A stretch of 64,000 bases of DNA from the NCBI GenBank assembly GCA_032622095.1, contig CP136064.1, positions 251,844,484 to 251,908,483 on the forward strand, written 5' to 3'. Both the position numbers and the translations under genes were made by a program. Below are positions 10,200 through 22,453 of the stretch, piece by piece. A model generated the notes under the pieces. The model saw only the letters and a list, made by a program, of their open reading frames with translations, was not told the origin of the DNA and made no database searches. Each line of letters begins with the position of its first letter. Within the stretch, counting starts at the first letter, position 1. Origin of the DNA: Siphonodentalium dalli. Taxonomy: Eukaryota > Mollusca > Scaphopoda > Gadilida > Siphonodentaliidae.

Positions 10200-11039
10200 G
10201 AATAATTTTACATCGAAATTACGGAATGTTAATTTGAACGAAGAATTTTCTTTGTCAAAAGAATGATTTTCTCACTTGTTTCAGGAAACAGTCATAGATT
10301 CTTTAGTTCCGATATGATTTTTGACTCCATCGTAAGCTTCTGAATCCTAATATTCACTATTTTATCGAAAATTTGCGGACTGGTTTTATTTACAATTTAC
10401 TGCATCAACGCCCAAACTCCCAAACGCCCAAACGAACAGTATTAACACATAAATCTATTCCCTGCGTGGTTTGTTCAATCTTCAACCCCGTCAGAAGATA
10501 ATAGAAAAGGTTCACAGGGGTTGAACATATGGAAAATGATATATACAGGGGTATATAGCCAGAGTAAAGATTCATGGTATGATCAAACATGTGGGCCGAA
10601 CTTGAACATTTTAGGGTGAACATACGTAAGGCGTTCGCATTGGTCTGTAAAATCATTATCACCAAGAGAAAATGTTGAACAATGGATTGGTTTTATTCTT
10701 GTGTTGATTGTCGATAAGACATGGATACAGTGATCATGCGTTTGTTTTTACTTTTCTTGAAGCACGAGTCGTTTTACAATCGATACAATCTATTTGGTAA
10801 ATGATCAACAGAACCGAGATTAAGCAATATTTGGCGATAACATGACTAGCAATGTTACAGTACTGTTCACATAAGTATGCAAAATGCATGGAAAGTGTCG
10901 TTGTTGAACATCAGCGATCCAGTTAAAACGAGGTTTTGGTGTTTGAAAAAAAATTGTGTGCACATTTACTCACTGCGAAAACCCCATGTTTAATGCTGGC
11001 ATACAACATTCCATTATCAACTGAATTTAAAAACAAAAC
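10200..11039. other. No gene recognised
   Basis: This is the flank of the LINE 5' end. Short open frames occur on both strands without family resemblance. No repeat shared with the rest of the window was seen by eye. Confidence 0.5.
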
Positions 11040-11267
11040 AAAACAAATCGAGGCCTGAGTTTTCATGGAGTTAGACTTTTTTTTATAGATGCTAGGATTT
11101 TACAGATTTCAGGCTCATGTCTCAAATTGTTTCATGATTCCTCCCCACAATTGGTACAGTTAATAAATTCCAAACCACGGGGTGGGAGCAAATGAAATTA
11201 CACGACATTGCGAGCTCGGTCTGGTTAAAAGGGGCGGGATGCAGCCCTCTAGCCACGTCGCTGATGA
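11040..11267 (-). repeat. Relic of the CAGGGACGTGGC (hAT-like) family
   Basis: ATAGATGCTAGGATTTTACA near 11087 and CTCATGTCTCAAATTGTT near 11115 resemble 2985-3020 and 3165-3180. The block from the GGTGGGAGC stretch to GGTCTGGTTAAAAGGGG resembles 3325-3390. The end CTAGCCACGTCGCTG (about 11251-11265) is a one-mismatch copy of the reversed terminus CTAGCCACGTCCCTG. It is a degraded partial copy. Confidence 0.5.
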
Positions 11268-12291
11268 CTAATCAACTATATATTGGAACGACATATAATC
11301 ACTATTTACGCGATTGTATGCCGTTTCGAAGAAAAGATAATACATGCTATACATTTGCGCACTAACCATTTGTTAACTTCTGTGGGTGATACTTAAAGGT
11401 ACATGTAAGGTCATCGTGGTGAGTGAATATTTGGAAATCACACGTTGGGAAATTGCTAACAACGGGGGTGGCCCATGTCGTTTAAGAATTGTCCAATAAC
11501 TGGAAATGTTATGATACTTTTCAGGTTGAAACATCATGAAGGGGGTTGGTGTGCGAAATTAAATTGTCATGTTGTTCTGAGTCACGTCTAGCCACGCCCA
11601 TGTGTATAAACCACAGGATGATACTTAAAATTCAAGCAAGTACATCATGTAGGTTTCTTTCTGATAATAATTGGAAATTCAAAATACCCCATACAATTGA
11701 ACACTATAATACTTCTATGCATGCATATTCTACACAAGACAACAATGAGAAAGAATCAGTAAACCCGTTTATGCAAGCTTCTTGTGTGCTTTCGATTTAT
11801 TTAATAATGAGACAGTTTTACCAGGTATCGTGTTGTTGGCGCCAGGATATTCGAAAAATCACATTGTATAAAGAGCGTTTTTACATCATTACCATTATTT
11901 TTCATGTTTTATTTCCTGATAAATTATTATGGAATGTTAACGTATTTGATGTCGAATTAGATGAGGCATCTTTAAATCAAGAAAGAAAAAAAAATAAACA
12001 AACACAATTGGATAGTAATATATTGCTCACATATACAGTGTCCGAATCCATGGCGCAACGACAAACTTCGGAAGAAACGTCCCTCAACTGGCGAGTCCTA
12101 ATTCGAATTAAATAATAATTGAAATGTGTTGCTTTTCGGCGTGGACAACACGGACATCACAAACTGTCCGTGCTGAACTGTAGGCGTGTACTCTAGTAAT
12201 CAAGGCAGAGATGTGGGTCAGACAAAATGGATAGTTGGCTCCAATGACAATTCAATGAGTGGGTTTTAAGTCAGATAATATTCTCAGCGTC
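11268..12291. other. No gene recognised; one long unassigned frame
   Basis: A plus-strand frame is open for about 189 codons (11546-12115) but begins at TTG, has no recognisable domain and no coding neighbours. It also contains a CGCTCTTT-class octamer (AAAGAGCG, 11870). I regard it as probably non-coding. Confidence 0.4.
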
Positions 12292-12350
12292 GGGAATTCG
12301 GTAAAGAATAGACTCGGGCAAGCCCTCGTCTATTCTTTTACCGAATTCCC
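12292..12350. repeat. Short hairpin, ~22 bp arms
   Basis: GGGAATTCGGTAAAGAATAG pairs with CTATTCTTTTACCGAATTCC across a ~15 bp G/C-rich loop; one unpaired T lies in the right arm. It sits just left of the R2 repeat, at the right edge of the 4197-12374 segment. Confidence 0.75.
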
Positions 12351-12374
12351 TCTGCTTCGAACATTATCCTTTAC

Positions 12375-12688
12375 GTATTGATCTAGTAGTTGGCGATCAC
12401 TTCCAAAATGTGGAGCGAGAGAGCCGTTCGGGGTTTTTTTCTGGACGAGATCAAATCGGGAGTCAGTTTGTGGGACATTACACACTCGTGTATTACAATC
12501 GTCCTAAGAGATGCAGATCCTGCAGATTTTATGTTTGTTTCGGATGACCATGTTTCCAAAAAATGACGAGAAACAAATCAAGTATAAAATCGACGGACTC
12601 AAATCCACTTTTAGAAATTAATTAAAAGTCGTGAAAAAACGGCAACAGATATCAGACAGGATTTTATTCATTTAGGCATCGAGGAAAG
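12375..12688 (+). repeat. Dispersed repeat R2, copy A
   Basis: About 314 bp match 15207-15314 plus 15960-16167 with few substitutions. The second copy is interrupted by a TIR element. The left edge begins GTATTGATCTAGTAGTTGG and the right edge ends near GGCATCGAGGAAAG. It is non-coding. Together with R1 it appears to form one ~870 bp unit. Confidence 0.8.
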
Positions 12689-13513
12689 CGATTTATCTTG
12701 CGTCCGTATTGATTTGACGGCAAGTTTCCAACGTGTAACCTTAAATGCATGGGGACTGTACCCTAAATCCGGCCATTTGTAATTATATAATGATTTTATA
12801 ATTACCATGTTGTTTGCATCGTTCATAGAGCACATGAGTGTATTTTTCACTCATCCATGGTACAAATTCATTCATTTGGTGCATATATTCTGTTGAGTAT
12901 AAAAGGGGGTGGTCTCGTAAAAGGCCGGATTTAGTGTGTGCACGCAGCACCACTTTAAAGCGACAATTACCAGTTTATAAAATAATGAAGGGAAATTTGG
13001 AACTGGTGTGGAGCTTAAATATTGTATTACTTTATCACACCAAGCATAGCCATTTAGTCCGCCATAAACATGCGCCATGACCACTTATAACATGGTTAGT
13101 CTCGCTATGTATATATAAACCGCCTGGACAATAGCATATGATGAATATGAACAGAAGAGTCTCAACCACATAAAAGCCTGCCACAAAAGTACCACACTGT
13201 GGTTACCTTAGCCTCCTCAGGTCGTCAGTCTTTGACCAGAATCAGTCTCTATTGACAGAACATGCCCAGTTGTCCTCTCCCTTGACACTGACAGTCAGGA
13301 GTCGGGGCCCTGATCGGACAGATGTGTTAATAAGGGACTATTCACTCCCGAATCAATATCTTTTGTCAGAAAATGCGATGGACACCGGCAATCTAATTCG
13401 CTGTATCCATATCATGTAAATTGAATTTACAGAATATAGGAAAGTATAGTCAATTCCATCCCGGAGAAATAGTCGACGCCTGATATGATGTTCGTGGGCA
13501 ACGTATATAATTA
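12689..13513. other. No gene recognised
   Basis: AT-rich DNA with short overlapping frames on both strands. No shared repeats or domains seen. Confidence 0.5.
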
Positions 13514-13700
13514 AACGGACATGGCTCATTCGAGCATCCAAATTTGTTCTACGTAATTTGGAAGAGGTAAAAGATAGGTTGACAAATTATACACGAAATA
13601 TTGATAAACCGGCTACATGTGCCCTCAACAATACTTGTCATAGTCACAGCTATTTTCAGCTTTTTAAAAAATTTCGCACATAAGTGAAATAATAGCTCTT
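13514..13700 (+). repeat. ACGGACATGGCTC repeat family, copy 1
   Basis: The run from ACGGACATGGCTCATTCG to GCTACATGTGCCCTC, followed by a CAGCTATTTTCA / TTTCGCACATA block, recurs at about 35137-35300 in the same orientation and at about 56720-56850 inverted. It contains GATAGGTTGACAAAT and ATTGATAAACCGGCT signatures. No coding potential. Confidence 0.65.
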
Positions 13701-14650
13701 TATTTATACCATATCTATCAGATTATTTCCGTGAAATAACCACAATACACTAATATTATATTTTACAATGCAAATACGTCTTTAATTTGTCTCATTTTGT
13801 CGCCTATTTGTGTGTTCATAATTTTGTTCAAATATCGTATCGTTCGTCTGTCGGTTGTGGAACAATGTGCCATGTTTAATATGCTAAAAAAAAATAAACC
13901 TCACATAACATGATTAGTAGAAGTGATCGCTATTTATCGAGTACACCTTAAGGTGGATACACAAATGCATGTAATCTCTGTAAATATCGTGTATGTGTCG
14001 TTCTGCATGGATAATACAGACCGTGTAATGGGTATCCGCTGACAACGCAATCATTGCGCCAATGTTTGACCATAGTGAGTCAATCTCTGAACGTGCAAAG
14101 AGCCGTTGACTCGGACGAAGTCGACAAGCCGCTTAAAATAATTGTTCGCGCGATAACACAGATGGTGGCCGTTCTGATTAAATCATTGTCAGTCTTCTTG
14201 ATTTTATACCAGTGATGGTCTCAGGATTTCCCCAACGCAGGGGATCCCCGACATGGGGGTATATTATCCCGGAAGCTACCAGACTAAACATTGCATATTT
14301 CCCCGAAAGGGGGGGGGGTGGCGGGGCATACAGCACCCTGGGTCCTGACGCCCCCCTGAACCCCACTCCTGATTTATAAGTATTGTAGTTGACAGTCATG
14401 TCTGTCAAGTCTGTTTGCTACGAGTGATTAATCTAATATGCAGCTATTCATGTAATTATGAACATATTATTACAGCTTTAAATTTGAAGGTACAGAAGGT
14501 GCATGGTGTTGCTGTGTGTCTTCATTCGGGAAAAGGGTTGTCTAGCTTAGATTTCCAAACTACGTCACCTTTCCTCTCTTTATGGAATATTTAAGCAAAA
14601 CATTATATTGTACTTGCCCAGATTATTCCGGCTAATACATTCAACTAAAT
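13701..14650. other. No gene recognised; poly(G) patch
   Basis: No conserved frame. A G-rich patch with a run of nine G lies near 14310. A minus-strand open frame crosses it but has no domain resemblance. Confidence 0.5.
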
Positions 14651-15206
14651 CCCTTAGTTATTCGAAGCTTTCGAGAACCAGTCTCCTCCCCCAATCATGG
14701 ATTATGGTCGAAAATGTTATAATTCAAGCATGTACAGGCTAAAATTGTGACATTTAGGAACTTGTTCAACCTTTGGCCTGAGAAAAATATACTCATACTC
14801 TTCTGCAAATTATGGGTGAAAAACGGGGGGTGTCTCTTTTTAATTTCAACACTGTGCCTACATTATTTTTTTGGCGCTGCAATGGGGTATTTGCATGGAA
14901 ATCCAAATTTAATGTTATCACATGAGCGCGCTCTCAAACTTTCGGAGCAATCTCAACAAACCGGGATTTTCTGTCTTAAAATTCGAATGCTTGTTATTCA
15001 AGGCATGAGAGAACCATATCGGATTGTTAAAAATTGAGCTCAGGCCATGCATAGCCGGGAAAAAAAATGTCCTTATCCTGATTCGACTCGGCGTTTTCCG
15101 ATTAGGCTAAATAACGTTAATTACATGTGAATCTCTGGAAATGACATACAAATCGCATGCATGCACGTTACCTTACCATGGGATTCACCATGGTCGATTT
15201 CCATGT
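14651..15206 (+). repeat. Dispersed repeat R1, copy B
   Basis: Nearly identical to 3642-4196 (roughly 95 percent by eye). It runs directly into R2 at 15207, giving the undivided form of the unit. A 96-codon frame (14747-15037) shares its last ~65 residues with the frame in copy A, but upstream indels change the frame, as expected for a repeat rather than a gene. Confidence 0.8.
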
Positions 15207-16167
15207 GTATTGATCTAGTAGTTGGTGATCACTTCCAAAATGTGGAGCAAGAGAGCCGTTCGGGTTTTTTTTCTGGACGAGATCAAATCGGGAGTCAGTG
15301 TGTGGGACATTAAAGGGGTACTGTACCCCAATTTCAATAAATTCCCGGTGACAATAGCGATCTAATATGAATATTATATTATAAAATAACTAATTTGAGT
15401 CGACGATGTCTACTGAAAACGTTCCGGTTAACAGGCTATCGTAAAAGTAAAATTGAATTATTTAATATAAATTCATTTATGGCTGGAGTCATAAAATGGA
15501 GAATTATGACATTACGAGTTACCGTTCTTGAAATCGCATATGTTGCGTGTCTTTTATCGACGGCCGTTCACGAACATTATTGAGTTGCAAACAAAACATG
15601 TTACCTGCAAAAGAAAGCCCGTTATAACCGATTTGGAAAAAAGGAGAAAGAAACAAGAGTCATAAAGCGTCAAGAATATTATAGGGAGTGAGATTGTTCG
15701 ATGGAAGAGATTGAATGCATCAATCGAAGCTGTGAGCAATGAACTTCCGGTTCTTCCTGCGACCTGCGTCTTCTCCGGTGAAGGTCAAAAACATGGCGCG
15801 TAGTTTGAAATCGTAATATTTTTGTTTCCAAGATCAATATTTTTTTCGCTAAATTAGGTTTATACGAAACTCATTTAACACGAACACAATCTAACTTGAA
15901 AGTTATTTCAATGGGAGTAAATAAAAAAATCGCCTATCTTTGTGTACAGTACCCCTTTAAACACTCGAGTATTACAATCGTCCTAAGAGCTGCAGATCCT
16001 GCATATTTTATTTTTGTTTTGGATGACCATGTTTCCAAAAAATGACGAGAAACAAATCAAGTATAAAATCGACGGACTCAAATCCACTTTTAGAAATTAA
16101 TTAAAAGTCGTGAAAAAACGACAACAGATATCAGGCAGAATTTTATTCATTTCGGCATCCAGGAAAG
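15207..16167 (+). repeat. Dispersed repeat R2, copy B, split by an insertion
   Basis: The left part (15207-15312) and right part (15958-16167) together match R2 copy A at 12375-12688. Copy A gives the uninterrupted sequence GGGACATTACACACTCG at the insertion point. Confidence 0.8.
15311..15959. mobile_element. 645 bp TIR element inserted in R2
   Basis: Perfect 17 bp terminal inverted repeats read TTAAAGGGGTACTGTAC at 15310-15326 and its reverse complement at 15944-15960. Comparison with the empty site in R2 copy A fits either a TA duplication (15311-15312 and 15958-15959, as in Tc1/mariner) or a TTAA duplication (as in piggyBac). The symmetric ends make the two indistinguishable here. No transposase frame is present; the longest frame inside is about 60 codons. 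It is a non-autonomous element. Confidence 0.75.
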
Positions 16168-17479
16168 AAGAGAAGATTTGTTATGGCTGGCCAGGGGGGG
16201 GGGGTTCATTCACTTTTTTTCCATACAGTAGGCCGGGGTGGGTGGATGGTTCAGCTGCGAAAAAAGTCACCTTTTTCCAAGTGGTCACAGTTTTTTCCTC
16301 TTACAACATTTCTGCAATATAATTGCATCAAAGTGTTCAGCATCATTGTTATAGTATGTATGACACTTAGGTCGGGGCTTAGGGGGGTAGTTAGTGTGGA
16401 TATAGGCATAATGCTTCTCAGAAATCCCGGTTACAAACCAACACTCACATCGTCTTTTGCATCAGATCACATTGTCAAGTACCAACGCCACTGGTTCAAG
16501 ATGAAAATGGACAGTTATGACACCCATGATTAAAGTAAATAATAATGAATAAAGCTATTCATTTATATCATTAATGTTTACTCATTAGACCTGATCAGAC
16601 AGCATAAGAGGCAAAAGGTTACAATACACCAAATGATTTACATAGGCCTCAGTGTTAACAAATCCCGCTGGCCTGTATTCGCAGGAAAGCTTTGACCCTG
16701 CACGAGTATTTGAAATTAAAGAACGTCCTTTTAGACACACAGAAATGTGCCCAAAAGTACTTGTGAATGTGGTAACTCACACTGCAGCTTGACAAACGTC
16801 ACACTACCCTTAAAATTGAGAAAAAATGACATCGAAAAAAACACAAACACCTCCCATAAATTATTCGCCATTTGCACAGCCATAACCGTTTACCATGTGG
16901 TTATATTTGATGTTTCTCGACGGGAAACACAATTGTGCATTTTTCGTGCACTTTTCATCCATGTATCATTGACCATTCAGCTGCCAGAATTTTGTTATGC
17001 TGATCCTAGCCAGGGTAGTGCCAGGGGAAATCACTCTACTAATTTGTATTTTGGTGTATTGTAACCAAAACATGGAAATCTCATCATGCTAGAAAGTATT
17101 GAATGCTATTTATAGCCACATCCAGATTTTTGTTTGATTTTTTAGTTTAATTTATTGTATTTTTTTTGGACACAATTTCACATCAAAGACATATGAATGC
17201 TGATCAATCTGTTAAACGCAATGTTGTGAGATGGTATAAGATCGTGTGGGTCCATTACTATGCAGCATAAATGTTTTGCCTAAATTTTTATTTTATATTT
17301 TCGATACAGTTGTATTTGAAGTGATTACAGACAAGCATTGGAAATATGGTAAAATGTTCATATAACTTGTTTACAAGTCATGAGTCAATTGATAAACAAA
17401 AACAAACAGGATAACAATCTGTTCTCAGACTTTATAACTGAAACAAATACCAAGCCTAAATGGTGTGAGACTACAGATT
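16168..17479. other. No gene recognised
   Basis: Short frames only. A G-rich patch lies near 16195, with A/T-rich tracts around 17110-17165. No repeats shared with the rest of the window were seen. Confidence 0.45.
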
Positions 17480-17640
17480 TTTAGGTAAAATGTGGGTGCG
17501 TACCCTGCATGAAATTGGAAAAAAAATCCTTCAAATAAGGGGTGATTTGGCTGGATTTGGAGGTAAAAAGGGGGTGGGTACCCCGCATGAAATTGGAAAA
17601 AAATATGTTTTCCTTCAAATAGGGGGGTGGTTGGTACACA
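17480..17640 (+). repeat. Tandem repeat, ~77 bp unit, about 2 copies
   Basis: TGCATGAAATTGGAAAAAAA (17507) and CGCATGAAATTGGAAAAAAA (17584) are followed by CTTCAAATA-GGGG blocks. The preceding GGTAAAA and GTGGGT blocks also repeat. Confidence 0.7.
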
Positions 17641-18459
17641 AGAGGCGGGAACAAACATTTCAGCCTACTGTCATGGCACGTTTTTCCGACCCCCCCCCCT
17701 GGGCTGGCCTGAAATATCAGTCAGTTTGATAATGGCTTATAACTAGTCACTGGTCTCGCCTCTGTTGAAATGAACCGATCGCGCGCAGGTGATTAATGCT
17801 GTCAATGATTGGCGTGGCCATGTAGAATACATGGATTTTACATATATACATTACATACAAGTGTGTATCCGCCCCAAAGCCCATTAAATTGATAGCAGAC
17901 TTATCTCCTTATATATATCTTCGCTGATGAAAATTCGTGATATCTTCTAAAAGCTACTGGTGTTATTGATGTCCCTGCTAACGCATTTACATGGTACCAC
18001 AACCACTGCTACCTCGCTGTACAGTACCGGTTCACAGGGGGTGGTAACACAGCTATTGTTCAATAAGAAATCGCTATTTCTCTCGATGAGACGAAATATA
18101 CGCGTATATATGTGGGTTGACCGATGCACGTCTGGAATGCGATGTGATTCGTTTGTTGGCGTGTGAGACGTAGGAGTTTCCCCAATTACAAAAAGTCAAA
18201 GATGCTGTATTTACGTAATAGCCTGCATGGCTTGCCATTAAAAATTCGCTAAGATCAAGCACTTTGAAATGGTGAGAATCTTACAGAAGTCACAAGAGTG
18301 AGAATATTTGTCTCGCATATATAGTCGGTTCGCTATATTAAGGCTTCAACGATGCATCGAAAATTGCAGTGCAATGCGATCGATCTTTCTCTGCGTTGCA
18401 TCGTCAGGATAATATCACGATTCATGTTTAATAGCAGCGACAGCTTCCTACTCATCAAA
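17641..18459. other. No gene recognised
   Basis: A C-rich run lies at about 17690-17699. Short frames on both strands lack domains. Around 18350-18415 the motif GATGCATCG/GTTGCATCGTC recurs in both orientations as a weak imperfect hairpin. Confidence 0.45.
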
Positions 18460-18602
18460 GTTGTTGGAATTTTGTGCCAAAAAACCCGAAAAAAAAACAA
18501 CATTTCCACCGATATAATTTCTGTATAGTTGTCTATATAGTAATTATAGTGGTGGAAATTATTTTTTTTTGGAGGTTTTTGACACAAATCTCCAGCAACT
18601 GT
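18460..18602. mobile_element. Foldback MITE, ~140 bp
   Basis: The left half (GTTGTTGGAATTTTGTGCCA, then an A-rich run and TTTCCACCGATATAATT) is the imperfect reverse complement of the right half (AATTATAGTGGTGGAAATTA, then a T-rich run and TTGACACAAATCTCCAGCAAC). The whole element is a near-palindrome with almost no loop. No coding capacity and no clear target duplication. Confidence 0.65.
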
Positions 18603-19096
18603 GCTATCCACATCGTCGCACGAGAACCAGAATGTCCTATAGCTTTTGAGTTATGGGTATCGCTGAAATCGGGGCGTCACGGACTATATTTCGGGCGGAA
18701 TACCGATGTGATACGGATTCACATAAGAGAGCTATAGCCCAACGTAATATTGGTATATAAATAAATTGGAACCGCAATAAGTGCCGTAATGTTTCATTTC
18801 CCGCGCTATAATTTACTATTTCCACCGCCAATCAGCAAGTACTTTTACGTCACGTGACAGGTCTTATTGAAAGTTGTGTTGTGCATGCCGACGAAATGTG
18901 GCCAACTTTAACAGCGGTTTTTGCGAATTTTCAAAACTTGTGTGGTGGCGATTAAAGATGGATTAGATGTGTTAATTATTTCATACTTTCCTCGAAACTC
19001 ATAACAAACTTGCTGATAATCAATGTTTAAAGTTAGCATGGAAATAGATCATTATAGCATAAAAGTTCACCCCACTACGTGCCACGTACTGTCCTA

Positions 19097-19306
19097 CACT
19101 GTAAAAAGGTTTCGTTCCAAAATGGAACTCTTTTGGTTTCTATAATTTCCACACATATGGAATAAATTTGGTTCCATTTAGAACCAATTTGGTACAGATA
19201 TTGAACCAATTTGGTTCCATATATAACCAATTATAGAACCAATATTGAACATATGTACAAATTTGGTTCCATATATAGAACCGAAATAAACACTTGTTTT
19301 ACAGTG
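19097..19306. mobile_element. 210 bp MITE with CACTGTAAAA ends
   Basis: CACTGTAAAA at 19097-19106 and TTTTACAGTG at 19297-19306 form terminal inverted repeats. The interior is full of TTTGGTTCCATAT / GAACCAA motifs in both orientations. No target-site duplication is convincing. A similar but partial sequence (ACACTGCAAA, GGTTGTTTGGTTC) near 20190 may be a relic. Confidence 0.6.
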
Positions 19307-21798
19307 AGTACGTGCATACTGCAGAACTTAGCGTTACTTTTAAAATTGACTGACCAAAATGTAACTTAATGAGTGAGAATTTCTTGTCTGAAATAGTATG
19401 GTGCAGTATATATAATGAATTATAACTACATCTCAACATTAATTTTTGCAATTGGAAATGTTGATTGGCACAGTCAGAAAATAAACTAACATGCTGTACG
19501 GTCGCACGTCACCCGGGTCGGGAAGGGGTGGACAAATCGCTAAGTCTAAGTTGAACAGGGCATTGTGCCTCTGACAAAAATCAACGGACGAGACCCTTTC
19601 ATCTCTTCAGAATCATGATTATTAGTAAAGGTGTATCAGTATTCGACTGGCAAGTGTCCCTTAAAACTGGGGTTATCATTCGGAAAGGTTCAGGGCTAAT
19701 GGCCGAGGTTGTATAGTCGTGCAGTAGAATGTCGGGGATAATAAATCATATTTGGAAACTATACATGTAAATATTCCGATATCATGTTATAATGTTCACA
19801 GCGTTCGATGTACTTGTCGTAAATTTTTCGGTACACGACATGGGTCATGTATGGCGTCGGAATGTTCCAATGTGTACAGAAGATACATGTACAGAAAAAC
19901 CTTACGGTTGTAATGCTATATTATCATTTCCTTCTTAGCCATGCTTGATTTAGTGATAAATGTACCATACAGTACAGCAAAGCAATGCAGTCCGTGCGTG
20001 CCATGCGGTTATATCTCCATCGCTCGGTCTTGTGACCAGTGAAATAATACTAGTATAAAATTTAAAGTTCATGCCAGACTGTTACATCTCTATTCCCAAA
20101 TAAAATGACTGGGGAATTCAACCGCAGATCGAATCACATTACATTACATTAATTGTGCGAACTATAATGACGTATCTCAGAACTTACACTGCAAATAATC
20201 TGGGGGACCAAATAAGGTTGTTTGGTTCTTCGTTTACACTCCGGAAAACCAAAATGTTGGTTCTTTATGGTTCAACTATTGTTTGTATTATACCATGATT
20301 CATTAAATTAGACAAATCAGTATGTTTTATCAAATAATATCAACGGTTGTTAGGGTATCTGAATGGCAAAGCGACTATTTTTCGACATTAAAGGCACGGA
20401 TGGCCATGGTTGTATAGGCTATAATTTAGAAATAAAAGTTACCATATATTATGAATTTTCTCAAGAATATACTATTAGTATAGTATAACGATAATACGAA
20501 TGGGATATTACCAACAAAACACATTTGTGTGAACCGATAATTTGTTTATATACAGCACGCAAAGAGTGTGCGATAAGCAAAACACTAACCACAGTGGCGA
20601 TTTGTTTGTGACAGTGATTCACCGTGACTCATTCAACACCGAAATATTGAGTGGCGAGGATTAGCCAGTGCTAGATCGGTATGTTGTAAACAACATGGTG
20701 TCAATTTTAACCCAAGTTCCATTGGTGGGGTCTCCCCGGTGATGACTGATTTTGCATATCGCACAATCTTTACGCACTGTACTGTATCATAATGTGGTTT
20801 TTTTACTAACAGGGCGTATCTTGACAATAACATGCCATTTATGCGTTATTTATGATTGCTATCAGAACACAATTTGTCTATATATTTTAATATTATATAT
20901 GTTTGTGGCGGTTTTAACGGGTGTGACTTTATAAACAGCAATACCAACCGTGAAGACCATCCGTATCTTTAAACATTGGGTTTAAACTCGATATGACGAA
21001 TCGGGCCTCCGTGTTTCGAACTTCAGATTTATATACTTCGCTGTTTCCGACCAGCCAGGTTGACCGAGATCCAGAGGGGAGCGCTCGTTAGTACAAGGAT
21101 CGGCACTGAACCGGCGAGCAAAAACCGATTAGCAAAAACTCGCGTGATCAATATCGTCGCTGTTGGTGAGAAGAACTGATGCATGTACACAATCATATAA
21201 TGTTAAAAATTAATCGCATCGGGACATAGATTACCGATCACACGGCGGGTGGGGGACAATGAGGTGTACACAACCAGCGCTCAGCCGAGATATCTGCCAA
21301 TCGAACGCCGCAGAAACCTGGACGTGCAAGATAAACAGTCATGGGTCGACATCCTCGCGGGTATTCACGCGGGATTTAGCGCACTGAGAAAACTTAATAA
21401 TTTAATGCGATCGTTGGTTGATGATATTTGAATTATTCGGACCAATGCGAGTTCATCGACGTCGAGTGCATGCTATTTGGTATTTACCCCCTCTGATCTG
21501 TTTGGAACATGAATAATTATATCGATATAACTTATCATAACCCGGCTTAGTTCGTTAAGTTCCTATGGTTCGTTGACTACGAAACCCAACACCTCGAAAC
21601 GTTGACTTTGGTATCCATGATGACAACAAAATTCACTTTTGGGTTCCGGGGATATATAATGTCCACGAGGAAGGGAAGTTGTACAGCTGGAATTAGCTTT
21701 ATTGAAGAATATTGCTCGAATGTCCTTGCAAATATTAAACTAATTATATGTTAGCACACTTGTAATTAAATAATGTCCCTATCTGTCTATATATTCAG
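19307..21798. other. No gene recognised
   Basis: About 2.5 kb without a conserved frame. The frame at 21249-21431 (60 codons, charged) has no recognisable family. Apart from the partial MITE relic near 20190, nothing repeated was seen. Confidence 0.45.
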
Positions 21799-22289
21799 CA
21801 TATCCTCGTGTAAATATGTTAAAGTCATATTGGACCTAAATATTCACTTAGGTTCATATTGGACTTATTTTATTCTAAAATACACCCATAGTGAACTTCT
21901 ACACGTTATTCCGTAATATGGCGCGGGTCATAGTGAAAACACAGCCTGTCCACCATTAATCCGCACGTTATGGGCTTATAATAGAATGTTTTAGGTGCAT
22001 AATGGGCGTAGAATCGCCTCATTTTGAGTCCACAACGAACCGAAAATAGGAGTATTTTAGCGCCATTATCGACCCATAATGACTTATTATAAGTTCATTG
22101 TGGGCGGAAAATAAACCAACTCATGACTAGATATATAGGCTCTTTAAAATGAATTTTCACTGTGGTCCGCGCAATAAAATGGAATAACGGATATAAGTCC
22201 GCTATCGGCTTATTTCAGAATCAAATAATCCAGTGTGAACCATTGTGAATATTATAGGTCGATTATGAACCTATTTGCGCGAGGATATG
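21799..22289. mobile_element. Long-TIR element, compact form (491 bp)
   Basis: The termini are CATATCCTCGTGTAAATATG (left) and the reverse complement of CATATCCTCGCGCAAATAGG (right). Inverted similarity extends ~170 bp inward: TTCATATTGGACTTATT, the GTTATTCCG block and GCGCGGGTC on the left are mirrored on the right. The centre contains CCGCACGTTATGGGCTTA, the same core that appears multiplied in the 2.3 kb relative at 30442-32779. It encodes nothing. The terminal sequence does not identify a superfamily. Confidence 0.7.
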
Positions 22290-22453
22290 TTAGAAAATAC
22301 ATTATATAGAGCGAAAATCTAGTAAATACATGCAAATAATGCCCATATATGGGCTTAATTGTGTTTTTGAAATAAGTTCAATATGAGCTTTTTTTCGTGA
22401 GAAAAGGCTGATATATTATATTAAGACATATTATTGAACACATTCAGGAAAGT
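22290..22453 (+). repeat. Long-TIR family flank
   Basis: GCCCATATATGGGCTTAATT and AATATGAGC-TTTTTTTCGTGAG match 1650-1715 and 30655-30715. This piece adjoins the compact element and shows that longer family members existed. It abuts the LINE relic that follows. Confidence 0.5.

Larger units (their letters stand above)
5057..10200 (-). mobile_element. Near-complete LINE (non-LTR retrotransposon)
   Basis: This is a full two-ORF retrotransposon read on the minus strand: a ~250 bp 5' leader (10200-9951), ORF1 (9950-8730), ORF2 (8690-5295), a ~240 bp 3' UTR, and a 3' tail of three hexamers (CAAATT on the plus strand at 5057-5074, AATTTG on the element strand). A short 3' tandem tail is typical of target-primed reverse transcription. 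The exact 5' end is uncertain because I could not find a convincing target-site duplication. Both frames are open over their full length, so the copy is young or under recent selection. Clade is unresolved; an RRM-type ORF1 plus an APE-type endonuclease is seen in L1/Tx1-like and some CR1/L2-like groups. Related degraded fragments lie at 42.4-44.5 kb and 47.2-47.6 kb. Confidence 0.85.

Noticed and set aside
11546-12115. 189-codon plus-strand frame as a gene
   Set aside because: Begins at TTG, resembles no family, shows no splice or repeat support; long chance frames are expected in 64 kb.
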